From the NCBI GenBank assembly GCA_030220185.1, contig JASPKZ010004575.1:558001-622000 (forward strand): 64,000 nt of DNA, given 5' to 3'. Every line of letters starts with the position of its first letter. The stretch's first letter is position 1. The stretch is from Diploptera punctata. Its lineage: Eukaryota; Arthropoda; Insecta; Blattodea; Blaberidae. This document shows positions 53,120-63,389 of this stretch, one piece after another. Made by a program: the position numbers and the translations under genes. A model generated the notes under the pieces. It was not told the DNA's origin and searched no databases. It saw only the letters and a list, made by a program, of their open reading frames with translations.

Positions 53120-54270
53120 ACAGTTCAATAATGCTAGGTATTTTTACATGAACACTTGTTCATCTGCCATAAAACCACAAACCTAACTTAACACTATATT
53201 ACCTAGAAGCAAAACTCGGATAAATAATCTCATACAGAAGTGTTTTTGTTGTATATGATATTAATATAAAACATACATTCATACATCAGTGGCATAGCTG
53301 GCAGGCGAGCCTAGGCCCATCCAAAAAATTGAGTATATATTTGGTTTTCCAGTATCTTCTCCAAGTTTTACAAATTATACCGAATTGTCCAATCAAAACT
53401 GCATCTGCAGATAAGACTTTTTCTCCACTACACCAGAACAATCATGTCAAGCACAAGACTGTAATCTAGCAATTCTATCCATTGAAAGGGAGAAATGCTG
53501 GGATACTGAAGGATTCATCACGAGTGGTTGACAAATTCATTGCTAGGAAATCTCGATGGCTCCAGTTCATCTTATAAAGCTGGAATGGTTTGCTTGAGTT
53601 GTTCGTATCATAATTTTGTATGTTGATAAAATTGATTTTTGAGAATGAGAGTTGATAATAGCTGTATTGTCAGGTCATGGACCAGGTATATTTCAACAAT
53701 TTGTAATATCTGGGCCTACCCAATATAATCAGTCTGGTTAAACAGCTGACATATGTAATATATACATAGTTTCTTAAATTTAATCTATACATTAGTAATC
53801 AAATTGACAGTATAAAATCTTATCAAATTTCCTGCAGTATACCAAAGCTATAAATTTATAAATTTTCTATCATAAAAATGTAAAAATTCCAGGTGAAAAT
53901 TAGATAATGATTTACAATGATTAATCACAAGAGATACAACATATTTATTTACATTATAAGCCTCTTCCATAAGTTTTGAAATTCATAAGAAAAATAAAGA
54001 CCAAAAATCTACACTTTAAATTTTTAATATACTTTTTATTGCTTATTTAAGTCAAATTTAGATATGTATGTTTCTGAACATTTTATGCTTAAAAACAATA
54101 AGTAATGTAACGATCAAAACCTTTTGAAATTAATTAAAAAAACTATAATTGCTAGGCCTTAATTATTTAATTTCCTCAATTTTTATTATTATATGTAGAA
54201 AAGATGTTTACATTATAACTTAGAAATGTTGATGGATGAATTTCATTTTATATGCATATTCATTGATTTT
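53120..54270. other. No recognisable feature
   Basis: AT-rich downstream region of MPI; no gene seen. Confidence 0.4.
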
Positions 54271-54276
54271 TTTATT
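54271..54276 (-). promoter_or_regulatory. MPI: Candidate MPI polyadenylation signal
   Basis: AATAAA on the minus strand 138 bases after the MPI stop. Confidence 0.35.
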
Positions 54277-54413
54277 GAGTCACAGACAAATCATGTTGCC
54301 CCTAATACCCACCTGTGTAAAAGAGAAGTTTCATTTTAAATAATATACTCTTAGAGTGTATGTACAGTAATCTCTTTCAATTAACAGCAAGTGTAATGAG
54401 TCAATTATTATAC

Positions 54414-54617
54414 TCATAAATTACTCATTGCCTGGAACATTAATATTGGATCTTCACTCTCATTACAAAGTAAGTCTATTTTCTGTTTTGCTGGGATGAA
54501 AAGAACAGATCCACGATCTAAATTCAGATCATTACATTCTGCTTGGCCACTAATTACAATAAGAAGAGAAGCGCTATCTCGAGGGATTAAAGAGACTTCT
54601 GCAGCTCCAATTGGAAT
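54414..54617 (-). CDS. MPI: Mannose-6-phosphate isomerase, last exon
   Basis: MPI interconverts fructose-6-phosphate and mannose-6-phosphate in the cytosol, feeding GDP-mannose and glycosylation. This exon (68 codons with stop TGA at 54416-54414) follows the acceptor attttttgtag and reads IPIGAAEVSLIPRDSASLLI, then RGSVLFIPAKQKIDLLCNES and MFQAMSNL. SAS.LLV, L.RGSVLFI.A and the final F.A....L are C-terminal cupin landmarks of type I phosphomannose isomerases. The human protein ends FRACCLL, so length and position fit. Confidence 0.9.
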   Translation of the reverse strand: MPIGAAEVSLIPRDSASLLIVISGQAECNDLNLDRGSVLFIPAKQKIDLLCNESEDPILMFQAMSNL

Positions 54618-54739
54618 CTACAAAAAATATAATTATAATAAATAACCTTAATTATTTTCCTCTTTTATGTAAACAGTTTATTATCAATTACCCAAACTTG
54701 GTTATGGAAAAACTTTAGTTTACCTTCCCTAATAAATTT

Positions 54740-55010
54740 TTTAAGCCCTTCATAGAGTTGTCGCTAGATGGAACCATGTAGCTGTGAAATCAATATGACC
54801 AACCTTCGCAATAGATTCCCAAACATTTATTAGAAATGGACATAAACCAACTTCCTCCTTCCTAACCTAACAAAATAAATTACATGCATATTATTTATGG
54901 AAGTGTACACTAACTTGTCACATTGGAACCTAACAAAATGGAGTGAGTAAACATCCATTTCTTAAAATATATTTTCAAATCTTGGTCATTCTGATTTCAC
55001 AGATATCTCC
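54740..55010 (-). repeat. Dispersed repeat, inverted relative of 44870-45610
   Basis: Minus strand shares aggttaggaaggaggaagtt-like blocks, ttatttatggaagtgta-type neighbours and the tail before aaaaatggatgttt. In the MPI last intron. Confidence 0.55.
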
Positions 55011-55239
55011 ACCATTTAGCAGAAGTTTCTTTAAGCATTTGTATATACACAAAATGATTCTGCATAATTTCAAAGAAATCATTACATTCATTCTTCATTA
55101 TGTGTATCCAGCCATAGCTGATGACACAAGTCCATTGCATACTTATGCTATAAGTTGCAATGGGGCTGCATTTGAACATGCAGCTTATGTGGACATTCAA
55201 GGTGAGTGTCCAGACAGATATGAACCCTTTGGCATTGAA

Positions 55240-55435
55240 TACTCTAATACCATTAGGGTCGAAGAAAACAAGAGGTCAGGCAAGGGAGACTGGATAGGAA
55301 AGTAAAAAGAGGGATCTGGTACTCAAAAAGGAAGAAATACCAGATTGGTTAAAGGTAAAAGTAAGGAGCAAAACACAAGTAAGTGGAAGCAATGTTTTAC
55401 TCGGCTTGGACACCTTGTGGTCGCCATCCACATAG
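55240..55435 (+). repeat. Unclassified dispersed repeat (copy 2)
   Basis: Shares gcaaaacacaagtaagtgga and ggtcgccatccacata with 24700-24880. Confidence 0.6.
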
Positions 55436-55439
55436 CATT

Positions 55440-56082
55440 ACGTACGTAGATAAATATTTAATAATTGTAAAAAAATGTTGTAAGTAATGTTCAAAACATT
55501 TAAAATAGTATGAAATGCTAATAAAGATGGAAGAAGTGCATAGAGCAAAAGTATTACAAGAATATAGTATGGAAAATCAAGTGGAAGGTATTCTAAAGTT
55601 GAGCTCTTCATTATTTAGTTTAATTATTCATCTTTTCTCTTTTTGTTAAAAATATTTTAATGAATATAACCAAATTTAATTTAATTTGCTATTGTGATGA
55701 TGGGACAGGCGAGGTCAACCAGTATCCTTGTATACAGAGCTTGAGGTAAAATAAAAAAAAACCTGGATGGTTTTCCCCATTTAATTTGTAGACATAATTA
55801 CAAAAATATATGCAAGATGTATAGAATTTGTTTCAAAGGCTACGAAGATATTACAGTACCATAGTTTAAAAATAGTATGCATTAGAATAAATTCACACCT
55901 GCATTAATACCTTTTATAATATTTTCCAGGTGTTTTCATTGTTTTCTGAATTGATTAATCTATCTACAGGGATACACAGGAATGTTAATCTACATGCTTA
56001 CAACAAATCTATGGTTTTCTTAGAAAAAAATATTTTGTACAGAAATTTATTACTGGATTATTTTATAATGGTGGTGAGTGAC
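55440..56082. other. No recognisable feature (MPI intron)
   Basis: Nothing assignable. Confidence 0.4.
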
Positions 56083-56148
56083 CCATCCTGTATAAAATGT
56101 TAAAAGATTCCGGGCTATGTGGCCGTGGTCTATAGCTGGTATTTCTTC

Positions 56149-56189
56149 CAGACGTTTCTCCCTCAACTGCGGAGGGCATCTTCAGTGGT
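56149..56189 (-). ncRNA. Hammerhead-ribozyme motif (ACGT family), MPI sense strand
   Basis: Minus strand: CCA/TGG stem I, core CTGAAGA, stem II with CCCTC/GAGGG and a T-A closing pair around a bulged G, GAAA, palindromic ACGT, C17. Predicted cleavage lies between 56152 and 56151. All catalytic residues are consensus. GAAACGTC is the form best known from other Penelope elements. Confidence 0.8.
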
Positions 56190-56267
56190 GAGTGCTTCTA
56201 GGTGATGTTATGTTACATTGTCATAGACTCGGCTGTATGACAAGGTAATATCACGTAGAAGCACTCA

Positions 56268-56308
56268 CCACTGAAGATGCCCTCCGCAGTTGAGGGAGAA
56301 ACATCTGG
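56268..56308 (+). ncRNA. Hammerhead-ribozyme motif (ACGT family), right arm
   Basis: Same as the opposite arm, but stem III is ACAT. Predicted cleavage after 56305. Antisense to MPI. Confidence 0.7.
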
Positions 56309-56407
56309 AAGAAATACCAGTTACAGACCACGGCCACATAGCCCGGAATCTTTTAACATTATGATTAGCAGCTGTGAAAGCCTGCATTCCACAACCATCC
56401 TGTATAT

Positions 56408-56510
56408 TAAGTTATGTAGATAGGAAATAACACTATGAGGTTCTTTAATATTGTTTATTTTTTATTATTTCATGAAGTATGAGGTGAGTGAAATAATAAA
56501 AAATAAACAA
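56408..56510. mobile_element. 103-bp PLE fold-back, 12-bp TSD
   Basis: catcctgtatat at 56396-56407 and 56511-56522. Hairpin arms ttgtttattttttattattt and complement; carries tatgaggtgagtg and cactatgaggtt tail motifs. Confidence 0.85.
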
Positions 56511-56522
56511 CATCCTGTATAT

Positions 56523-57573
56523 GTTAGAAATATTGATCTAAATTCAACATTGATCTGTAGAGTTTGCTTGGTTCAGTAACATTATTGTATTAGACAATCC
56601 GATTGCCCAGATCAGTCATTCTGAAAGTGGTCTGTATCGATCCCCAGGGGTCGACTGTGACCTGCAAGGGGTCCACGTCAGTGAAAACAAAGCTGAGTAG
56701 CACAGTGTCAGCTGTCAAAAACTCATTATGTTGATGAATTTGTAATAATCCAATATTAAAAAGATAGAAAAATTGTCATGTGGTATACGTGACAAAAAAG
56801 TTTGGGAACCTCTGGTCTAGATAGTCTATACTCGTAAGTCTCTACATGGAGACATGGGTATTCCCTGGCAGGAGTTTCTTAACCAAGATAATTTTTTGTT
56901 ATACTTCTTTCCCTACAGATGTCAATGAGAAAAACATAGTCAGCACATCGCCTCCAAGAGTCATCTAAAAGGCTATCCGCTCTTAAAGTCATTCTCATCA
57001 AAACAAAACCATGTGACCTGCTTGCTTTTCATTTGTTATGTATACCGGTACCAGCATATGATGTAGTAGCAATAAATAAGCGAAAAGGTAGTTCCCTTCA
57101 TTAAATTAAAAAATATGTCCTCTGAATTTACTTGTTATTTTTTGTGAATGAAAATAATAATATTCAGAATGTAGAAAATATTATAAAATATACCTAATCA
57201 ATAATTACAACTTAAAATAGTTTATTACATATGGATGATGCTTTGAGTCATGCTTCAGTTGATTCTGGTGCAACAAAATGGCTGAAGGTGTAGAGCCTTT
57301 GTTGCTGTGTTGCCATCTAAATTTTTAAAACACAAGTCTGGCAAACCTTTGATTAGTGGTCAAAAAACACTTATATTAATTGTATTTCACAAGTCCAGTG
57401 AAAAATCTCACTAGCTTTCTTGTAATCTACCCCATTCAACGATCACATCTCATATAGTACTTCATCCGTGCACCCTTCCAATGTTACAGTAATTGTGGCA
57501 CGAATGGCAGAAGGATACAATTGGCATTTGTTTATGTTAGGATCAGTCTAAGAGCAGATAAGGTATAGTAGGC
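56523..57573. other. MPI intron with traces of dispersed repeats
   Basis: Segments near 56975-57060 and 57277-57345 recur at 39415-39575. No coding sequence. Confidence 0.45.
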
Positions 57574-57585
57574 AACTAAGGTATT

Positions 57586-57714
57586 TTTTTTTATATTTAA
57601 ATTAATATTGGAAAGTAAACATTATGAGGTTATATCATTAATAGTGAGTGTAGAATATATTTTTAACGATATATATGAGGTGAGTCGTTAAAAATATAAT
57701 CTACACTCACTATT
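57586..57714. mobile_element. 129-bp PLE fold-back, 12-bp TSD
   Basis: aactaaggtatt at 57574-57585 and 57715-57726. Arms taatagtgagtgtagaatat, atttttaacga and complements. No ribozyme. Confidence 0.88.
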
Positions 57715-57734
57715 AACTAAGGTATTACTTGGAT

Positions 57735-57962
57735 GGGGAAGGTCGATTAAATTTTACTCATAGGCACTAATTTAGGCTTGAGGTTCTTTCACAAGACTGA
57801 AAATCTTCAGATTCAGGACCCATAGCCTTCAGTCTTACCTGGAGGACTTGTTCCTTGGATTTTTTCCATACTAAAAATCCATCAACCTAGCTGGATTTGA
57901 ACCTACGACTCTTGGAACCAGAGGTAAGGAATATAACCTCTAGTTCACCGAAGTCAATATGA
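57735..57962 (-). mobile_element. SINE family E, diverged
   Basis: Minus strand: ggtgaactagaggttatatt (A-box region), gtaggttcaaatcc (B box), then a body matching 46864-47180. Confidence 0.65.
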
Positions 57963-58096
57963 CATAATTAGGCTATATTTAATTTTAAATAAAGAAAATA
58001 TTTTGAAATCAACATATTTATAAACTGCAGTTAATAGTACAAAGAAAACATTTAGGTAATTTTAATCACTCATCTCATATTTTTCTTCTTATTTTA

Positions 58097-58141
58097 TTTA
58101 AACTAGTTTTGGAACTGCACATTTTAGCTCCATCGTCAGTA
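58097..58141 (-). ncRNA. Decayed hammerhead motif (ACTAGT family), MPI sense strand
   Basis: Core CTGACGA and stem II GGAGC/GTTCC remain, but GAAA is AAAA. The right-arm counterpart near 58609-58655 has CTGAAGA and AAAA. Confidence 0.5.
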
Positions 58142-58671
58142 TCTCCGTGACTGTTGTTCTGTCGTCTTGAAGAGCCGTCTTTCGATCCTTCTATTGTCAG
58201 ACTGAAAAACGTCGAAACCAGTTCATTCTCCCCGGGAATTTCAAAGTTCATCAATTTCTCCTTTTTGCTCCTTTTAATGTAGATCATTTCCCAAACAGTG
58301 AGTTCTTTTGGTTTTTCTATTTATTTTAATAATTTGGCCTTCTTTTCGATAAGATGTTCTTCAGACCATGCGTTAGCAGCAACTGGTCCGAAAAACATCT
58401 TAACAAAAAGAAGGCTAAATTATTAAAACAAATAGAAAACCAAAGAACTCACTGTTTGGAAAAAATCTACATTAAAAAAATGAAAAGGAGAAATCAATAA
58501 ACTCTGAAATTTCCAGGGAGAATGACCTGATTTCAAGATTTTTCAGTCAACCAACAGAGGGAGCAAAATATGTCTCTTCAAGACAACAGAACAACAGTCA
58601 CAAAAATACTGAAGAATGAACTGAAATGTAAAGTTCCAAAACTAGTTTAAATAATAAAAGAAGAAAAATAT

Positions 58672-59022
58672 AGTCCCGCGCCGTAGCCGAGTGGTTAAGG
58701 TAGGAAGCCTTGGCACAGAGCTACGGGACTTGCGCTGGTTCGAGTCTCCATGGGGGAAGAAATTTTCTCATGGTATTTCGGCCAGTATGGGACCGGTGCC
58801 CACCCAGCATCGTGAGGCAATTGGGTAGCTACAATAAGTAGCGGCTCCAGGTTGAGGAACCAGCTATAACGGCTGGGGGACTCGACATGCTAACCACATG
58901 TCACCCCTACACTGGCTGTTGATCATCTACCTCTGTGATTGACACATGTGGATGTGAAGGGACAGCAGCCGGCTGGTAAAAAGGGCAACCGCTGAAAAGT
59001 GGAAAGACCCTCAATCGGATCG
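58672..59022 (+). mobile_element. SINE family C, full length, 12-bp TSD
   Basis: gaagaaaaatat at 58660-58671 and 59023-59034. Head cgtagccgagtggttaaggt and B box ggttcgagtctcc; it resembles a type II (long variable arm) tRNA. Body ends cgctgaaaagtggaaagacc. Confidence 0.9.
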
Positions 59023-59271
59023 GAAGAAAAATATGAGGTGAGTGTGAAAAATTTTACTTAAATGAATATACCTCATAGTGTGAATTTCTAAAATAAGTAA
59101 ATTAATTACTTGCTTTATGTTTCTGGATCCTAGAAGTCATCAGTTTGAAAACAGATAAATTATATTTATAACATTAAAATATTTAACAGAACCTACTCTA
59201 AGCAGAAATTATGTTAGTTCACCATTTAAATGAAGATATACAATACATTAGTTAATAAAAAGAAAACTTAC

Positions 59272-59474
59272 ACTAATTTTAGCCACAGCAAAATCAGGAA
59301 CAGGCGGGGAAAACATAACAGTAAATTCATTTTCCACAATGCCTTCAAAAACTTTTGAAGATGCAGGTTCACAGATGTATGTAAGCATATTACAAAGTGT
59401 TTCCACATCCTTATATTTTGGGGTGAGACCTGCACGCACAACATTGTCAGAACATGCCATGCATTCAATGCAAT
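59272..59474 (-). CDS. MPI: Mannose-6-phosphate isomerase, penultimate exon
   Basis: After a split Asp codon it reads CIECMACSDNVVRAGLTPKY, KDVETLCNMLTYICEPASSK, then ENEFTVMFSPPVPDFAVAKI and ends with Ser before donor GTAAGT. The block GDC.ECMA.SDN.VRAGLTPK is the family signature and contains the conserved catalytic Arg (in VRAGLTP). It starts in phase 1 and ends in phase 0, joining the exon at 54617 in frame across a 4.65-kb intron. The catalytic zinc ligands (the Gln-His-Glu and upstream His of the family) lie in exons beyond the window. Confidence 0.93.
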
Positions 59475-59639
59475 CTAAAACAACAAGGATATTCAGGAGG
59501 ATTGACAAAAATACATTTATTGACTGATAGATAAAACTCATTTTAATTTGTTAATATTTTAATGTAAGTAAACTTCAAATATTTTTGCAAATGAGAATGA
59601 TCTTAGTAAGATTTTCAGAAATTCATGAGCCATAACTAA

Positions 59640-59955
59640 ATCTTTTCTTTTTCTTCATCCAATGTCATCAAGTTCTCTTACGACATTTTTTGGGATTGGC
59701 AGAATTGTAACACTCTTGAAGTTGGGGCACCCGGAAGGCAGAGTTAAGTTACCCTGATGATATGATGGATAACAAATGATAACGAAGCACAAGGAGAGTC
59801 CTTAAACCTATACTTATCCTAACTTCCAGACCATTGGCGACAATAGGAATAATTCCATTTAAGGAAAAATTCTTGTGGTCTGACCAGGAACTTAATCAAG
59901 GACCTCCTGAACTGCAGTCAGAAGTTCTGACAATAAGATCATGAGGCTGGTCAAA
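59640..59955 (-). mobile_element. SINE family D, diverged
   Basis: gttggggcacccggaaggca, atttaaggaaaaattc and catgaggctggtca match 13001-13304. Confidence 0.75.
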
Positions 59956-59959
59956 GGTT

Positions 59960-60614
59960 TTTTTTAACATTCTCTCCATTATGTGGACAAATAATTTCGG
60001 AATGGTTTATAAATCCTGATTTAGTAAGATTTTTAATAACTAAAAAACTGCCAACCCCAATAACTATAAAATATTGTGACGTAATGTAATAATGGTATTT
60101 GAATCTCACGGATGACAGTGAGAGTAGTGGTCTCACACTGGTAGAAATAGATTCATGAGTCGCTGACTCATGAGTTGTAAGACCAGTACAAATCATCAAT
60201 ACATCTAGACCTCTGTTCCGGAGATTTCTATAAGCCTCTACTTCCCCTTTCAGGAAAAATCAATGGTCAGAAATTTTCTAATGGAAAGGTCTTGATCAGT
60301 GGGCTGAGAAGTTTCTCTCCCTGCCCTATATAATCTCTGTCAAGGACAGGAAGTGAGTCAGTTGTGAAGTGATAGTGACATGTGAGCTGTGATAACAAAA
60401 GACATTGTTGTGAGTGGACATATTAGAGACTATAAAATAACCGTATAATAGATGAGTATTAAAACAAGATTAATTATAGTGCACATTGTGAAAGAAGTGT
60501 CACTGAAAGTTTATACAATTAAACAGTTACTGTGGTGTTTTTTGATATCATCTTGTGGTTTTTATTATGCCAAATCAATGTCAAGATGATCTGATGGCCA
60601 ACCAATGACAATAT
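59960..60614. other. No recognisable feature
   Basis: Nothing assignable. It would lie in an MPI intron if the gene continues to the right. Confidence 0.4.
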
Positions 60615-61029
60615 ACAGTAAAAGCTCCTTATATGCGGGTTAAAAAATTGTGACACAGTTCCTGTATTCGCAGCAAAATATTTCTTTATTCGCGGATCCA
60701 GTCGGTACATTAAAAGGATTAGTATCCTTTAATAATGCAATGGCAACTTTTTTTACTACAGGCACATGCCAAGCTGGCTTTTACAAACAAAGTGTGATTC
60801 AAACCAAATGGACAAATAAATATCAAAGTAAAACAAACCTTATTGTCACTATGCCTGAAGTATGTTAAAAGCCACCGCCACCATATTTCACGTGTTGCAT
60901 TGTCCTTTGATAAATGCTGCCCTCACCACGATAGGTGTTTTATTGTATCAACTTTTCATTTGCTGCAATAATTTTTATTGAATAACACATGTCTCATCAA
61001 CTTCATTCCCAATTTATAATCTCGAGTAA

Positions 61030-61190
61030 AAGGAAAGAAAAAATTAGTTCTGGAGTGGAAAAAAGTAGTGTTGCCGCATAAAGTAAAAAGAGAAATACTT
61101 GACCGCTTACGTGTTGGCAAATCGTTTGCATCCATATCACACTGTTTCAATGTTAATGAATCAACTGTATGATTTATCAAGAAACCATAA
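61030..61190 (+). pseudogene. Tigger-type N-terminal HTH remnant
   Basis: In one frame, KKVVLPHKVKREILDRLRVG then KSFASISHCFNVNEST, a psq/CENP-B-type helix-turn-helix. It is frameshifted around. Confidence 0.65.
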
Positions 61191-61250
61191 CATAAAGGAA
61201 TTCTATTAATAGAAATTGTTCAAAATCTTTCATTAAATTGATTTTACTCT

Positions 61251-62690
61251 GACTATTTAACTCATGTCCCAAATGGGAGTCAATGACCAATCACATTTCA
61301 ATCATTTTTTATTTACAACCAATCACCCTATGTCAGAGACTGCCAAACTTTACCATCTTTCAGAAATAAATTGAAAATAAAATCACTAACAGAAACAACT
61401 CACTAATACTACTTTTTAAGAATTAATAATGCGTTTTTGCATTATTTAATAAAAATAGACTTAGGATTTGTTAATATATTTACCTAATGCCTTGTATAAA
61501 AAGCGTAGATTAATTCATTGTAGTTTATTACTTTCTTTGTATTTTTTTTTCTCTTCTTTTTATGCATAGTAGATTCGAGCTGTTATTCCTTTTTTTATTC
61601 ATTGTATCATTAATTTAATTTTAATTGTATTTAGTTTCATTCTATTATTAGACATTAATTTCATTATTATTCAATATGACAGATAATTAATTGTTCAATG
61701 ACTATTATTGTAACTTTTTTTTGTATTCATATGTAACATGTTTGTCCTGTTTAATATGACTATTATTGTAATTTTTTTGTATTCATGTGTAACATATGTT
61801 TGTCCTGTTTTATATGACTATTATTGTATTTTTTTTTGTATTCATATGTAACATATGCTTGTTCTGGTGAGTGGAAGAGAAGGCCACATGGCCTTAACTC
61901 CACCAGGCTAAATAAATCTATTCTATTCTATTCTATTCTAAATCACAGTCGTGTTTTGCCTAGAATTTACCAACTAAAGTTTATCATAAATATCATAATA
62001 ATAAAGAAAGCACTTCCTTTTTAACATTCTGAACAGGTCATAGCATTATTTTGCAGTGACTGACTCTCTAACGAGCTCTCTAAGAAATACGGCCATAGAT
62101 CAAAGGACCTAATATGGCTACCAATTGTATATATAGTGCACAAATGTCAACACATAGTGCATGCGGGAGTTAATATAAAAACATATGTAGCAATTTATTA
62201 TACCACCAAAAAAAAAAAAAGAAACCACTGTTTGCACTTTCTTAAATGTATTTTTTTCCAGGTAATAACATTCCAGAAAAATATAATTGTCATATTTACA
62301 TCATATGACATCAGAAATTAATTAATATATAGTTTGATATGTTTCATTTTTCCTCCACTAGAGTGCATTCTTACAACATTGCATTCCTTTGGCAATAAAT
62401 AATATGATCTGGTTGCAGTGATGAACAAAAGAAGCAAATGAAGCATACCAATCGTTTCTCATTTGTTTTCAAACATTGCTGTTTACATTAAATATATAAA
62501 TATTTTAAAATAACTATATTTAAATAATGATTTGTGAGTAAACAGCTTAACTTTATTCATTAAATAGTCCTAACAAATGCCACTCTTGATTTCCAAATTC
62601 TCTAGATAAATTCACTCCTCACTTCATGAGTCGTAAATTTATCAATAATTTGGAAACCACTCGAGGCATTACTTATGATAAATTTTATTT
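61251..62690 (+). repeat. Large dispersed repeat, copy 2 (interrupted by LINE tail)
   Basis: Matches 24937-25050 and 27076-27725 closely. It includes gtcaatgaccaatcac, tgcatgcgggagttaatata and the terminal hairpin. Confidence 0.75.
61327..61938 (+). mobile_element. LINE 3' UTR with (TTCTA)n tail
   Basis: Ends ggccttaactccaccaggct, aaataaatc and (tctat)n, a typical 3' end of an insect non-LTR retrotransposon. Three imperfect tandem blocks with tgactattattgta precede it. aatcac occurs at both boundaries. Confidence 0.65.
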
Positions 62691-62865
62691 TATTTTAGAA
62701 CCTCGGAACGTATCACCAATATACCCATACAAATTACCATTTCATATTGACAGTTTCTTTATTCACAGCATATTTATAGAACATATCCTCCACAAATAAG
62801 GAGCTTTTAGTGTAATGCACAAAAAAGTCAGTACAGAAGAATCATCACATTGTTATTGTTATCAT

Positions 62866-62896
62866 TATTACCATTATTATTATTATTATTATTATT
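62866..62896. repeat. (TTA)n microsatellite
   Basis: ATT repeats; the Asn-rich frame across it is an artefact. Confidence 0.9.
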
Positions 62897-63263
62897 AATG
62901 TTGGGACTCTTGATTATCATCATCATATCATTCAATTTACTCTTAAAAAAACAATAGTTAAGTATACAACAAAAATATAAAATAACTTTGTATTTCATAT
63001 TCTTATTAATGCATGGTTTTTTCATTGTCCTGTATATTTCATTAAGAATATTAGATACAGTAAGTGCAAAGAAGGGTTGTGAGTAGTGTCACTTTTCAAA
63101 AATAAATATTTAGACTGTAGCACAAGTCCCAAGCCATGAGAGAGTGATTGTAAACAATGAGTACAACATATAACTGAATTTTATTTGAAGAGAAAAATGT
63201 GCACCTAAAATATGGTCACAGTAATATTTAAAAATTTCACCTCACAAATCTCATGTTCTTCCA

Positions 63264-63303
63264 TAATACCGGTTTCAAACGGAATTCCGTCCATCCTCAG
63301 TCA
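63264..63303 (-). ncRNA. Hammerhead-ribozyme motif (ACCGGT family)
   Basis: Stem I TGA/TTA, core CTGAGGA, T, stem II GGACGG-AATT-CCGTTT, GAAA, palindromic ACCGGT, A17. Core fully consensus. Predicted cleavage between 63267 and 63266. Confidence 0.72.
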
Positions 63304-63349
63304 AATCTCCTACTGATGAAGTCGTTCCACCTTTCATCAGTCGGAGATT

Positions 63350-63389
63350 TGACTGAAGATGGATGGGATTCTGTTTGAAACTGGCATCA
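63350..63389 (+). ncRNA. Hammerhead-ribozyme motif, right arm (ACCGGT family)
   Basis: TGA/TCA, CTGAAGA, T, GGATGG...CTGTTT, GAAA, ACTGGC, A17. Stem III has lost its palindrome. Confidence 0.65.

Larger units (their letters stand above)
56095..56394. mobile_element. PLE fold-back (ACGT family), 12-bp TSD
   Basis: ccatcctgtata at 56083-56094 and again at 56395-56406. Arms of about 90 bp (attccgggctatgtggccgt, ggtctatagctgg and complements) carry a hammerhead on each strand. Confidence 0.85.
58030..59110. mobile_element. PLE fold-back (ACTAGT family) with nested SINE
   Basis: The left arm (minus) encodes LTVWEMIYIKRSKKEKLMNF, EIPGENELVSTFFSLTIEGS, then KDGSSRRQNN. The right arm (plus) has the same sequence with more frameshifts. 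The head-to-head junction is near 58385. A family C SINE sits at 58672-59022. Both tails end in atgaggtgagtg-type sequence. The TSD was not resolved. Confidence 0.8.
60616..62812 (+). mobile_element. pogo/Tigger-type transposon with nested repeat
   Basis: TIRs cagtaaaagctccttatatg (60616) and the complement of cataaggagcttttagtg-like sequence ending 62812, flanked by TA. It contains the Tigger N-terminal HTH at 61030-61190, a dispersed repeat and a LINE tail. Confidence 0.75.

Noticed and set aside
54943..55305. 120-codon plus-strand frame in the MPI intron
   Set aside because: Overlaps dispersed repeat sequence and has no recognisable domain; composition does not look coding.
55690..55720. 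gatgatgggacaggcgagg as another hammerhead
   Set aside because: Lacks the stem II partner, GAAA and stem III in the expected spacing.
2500..59022. Other tRNA genes suggested by intact A and B boxes
   Set aside because: All belong to multi-copy SINEs with 300-bp bodies and TSDs; the heads do not give full cloverleaves by eye.
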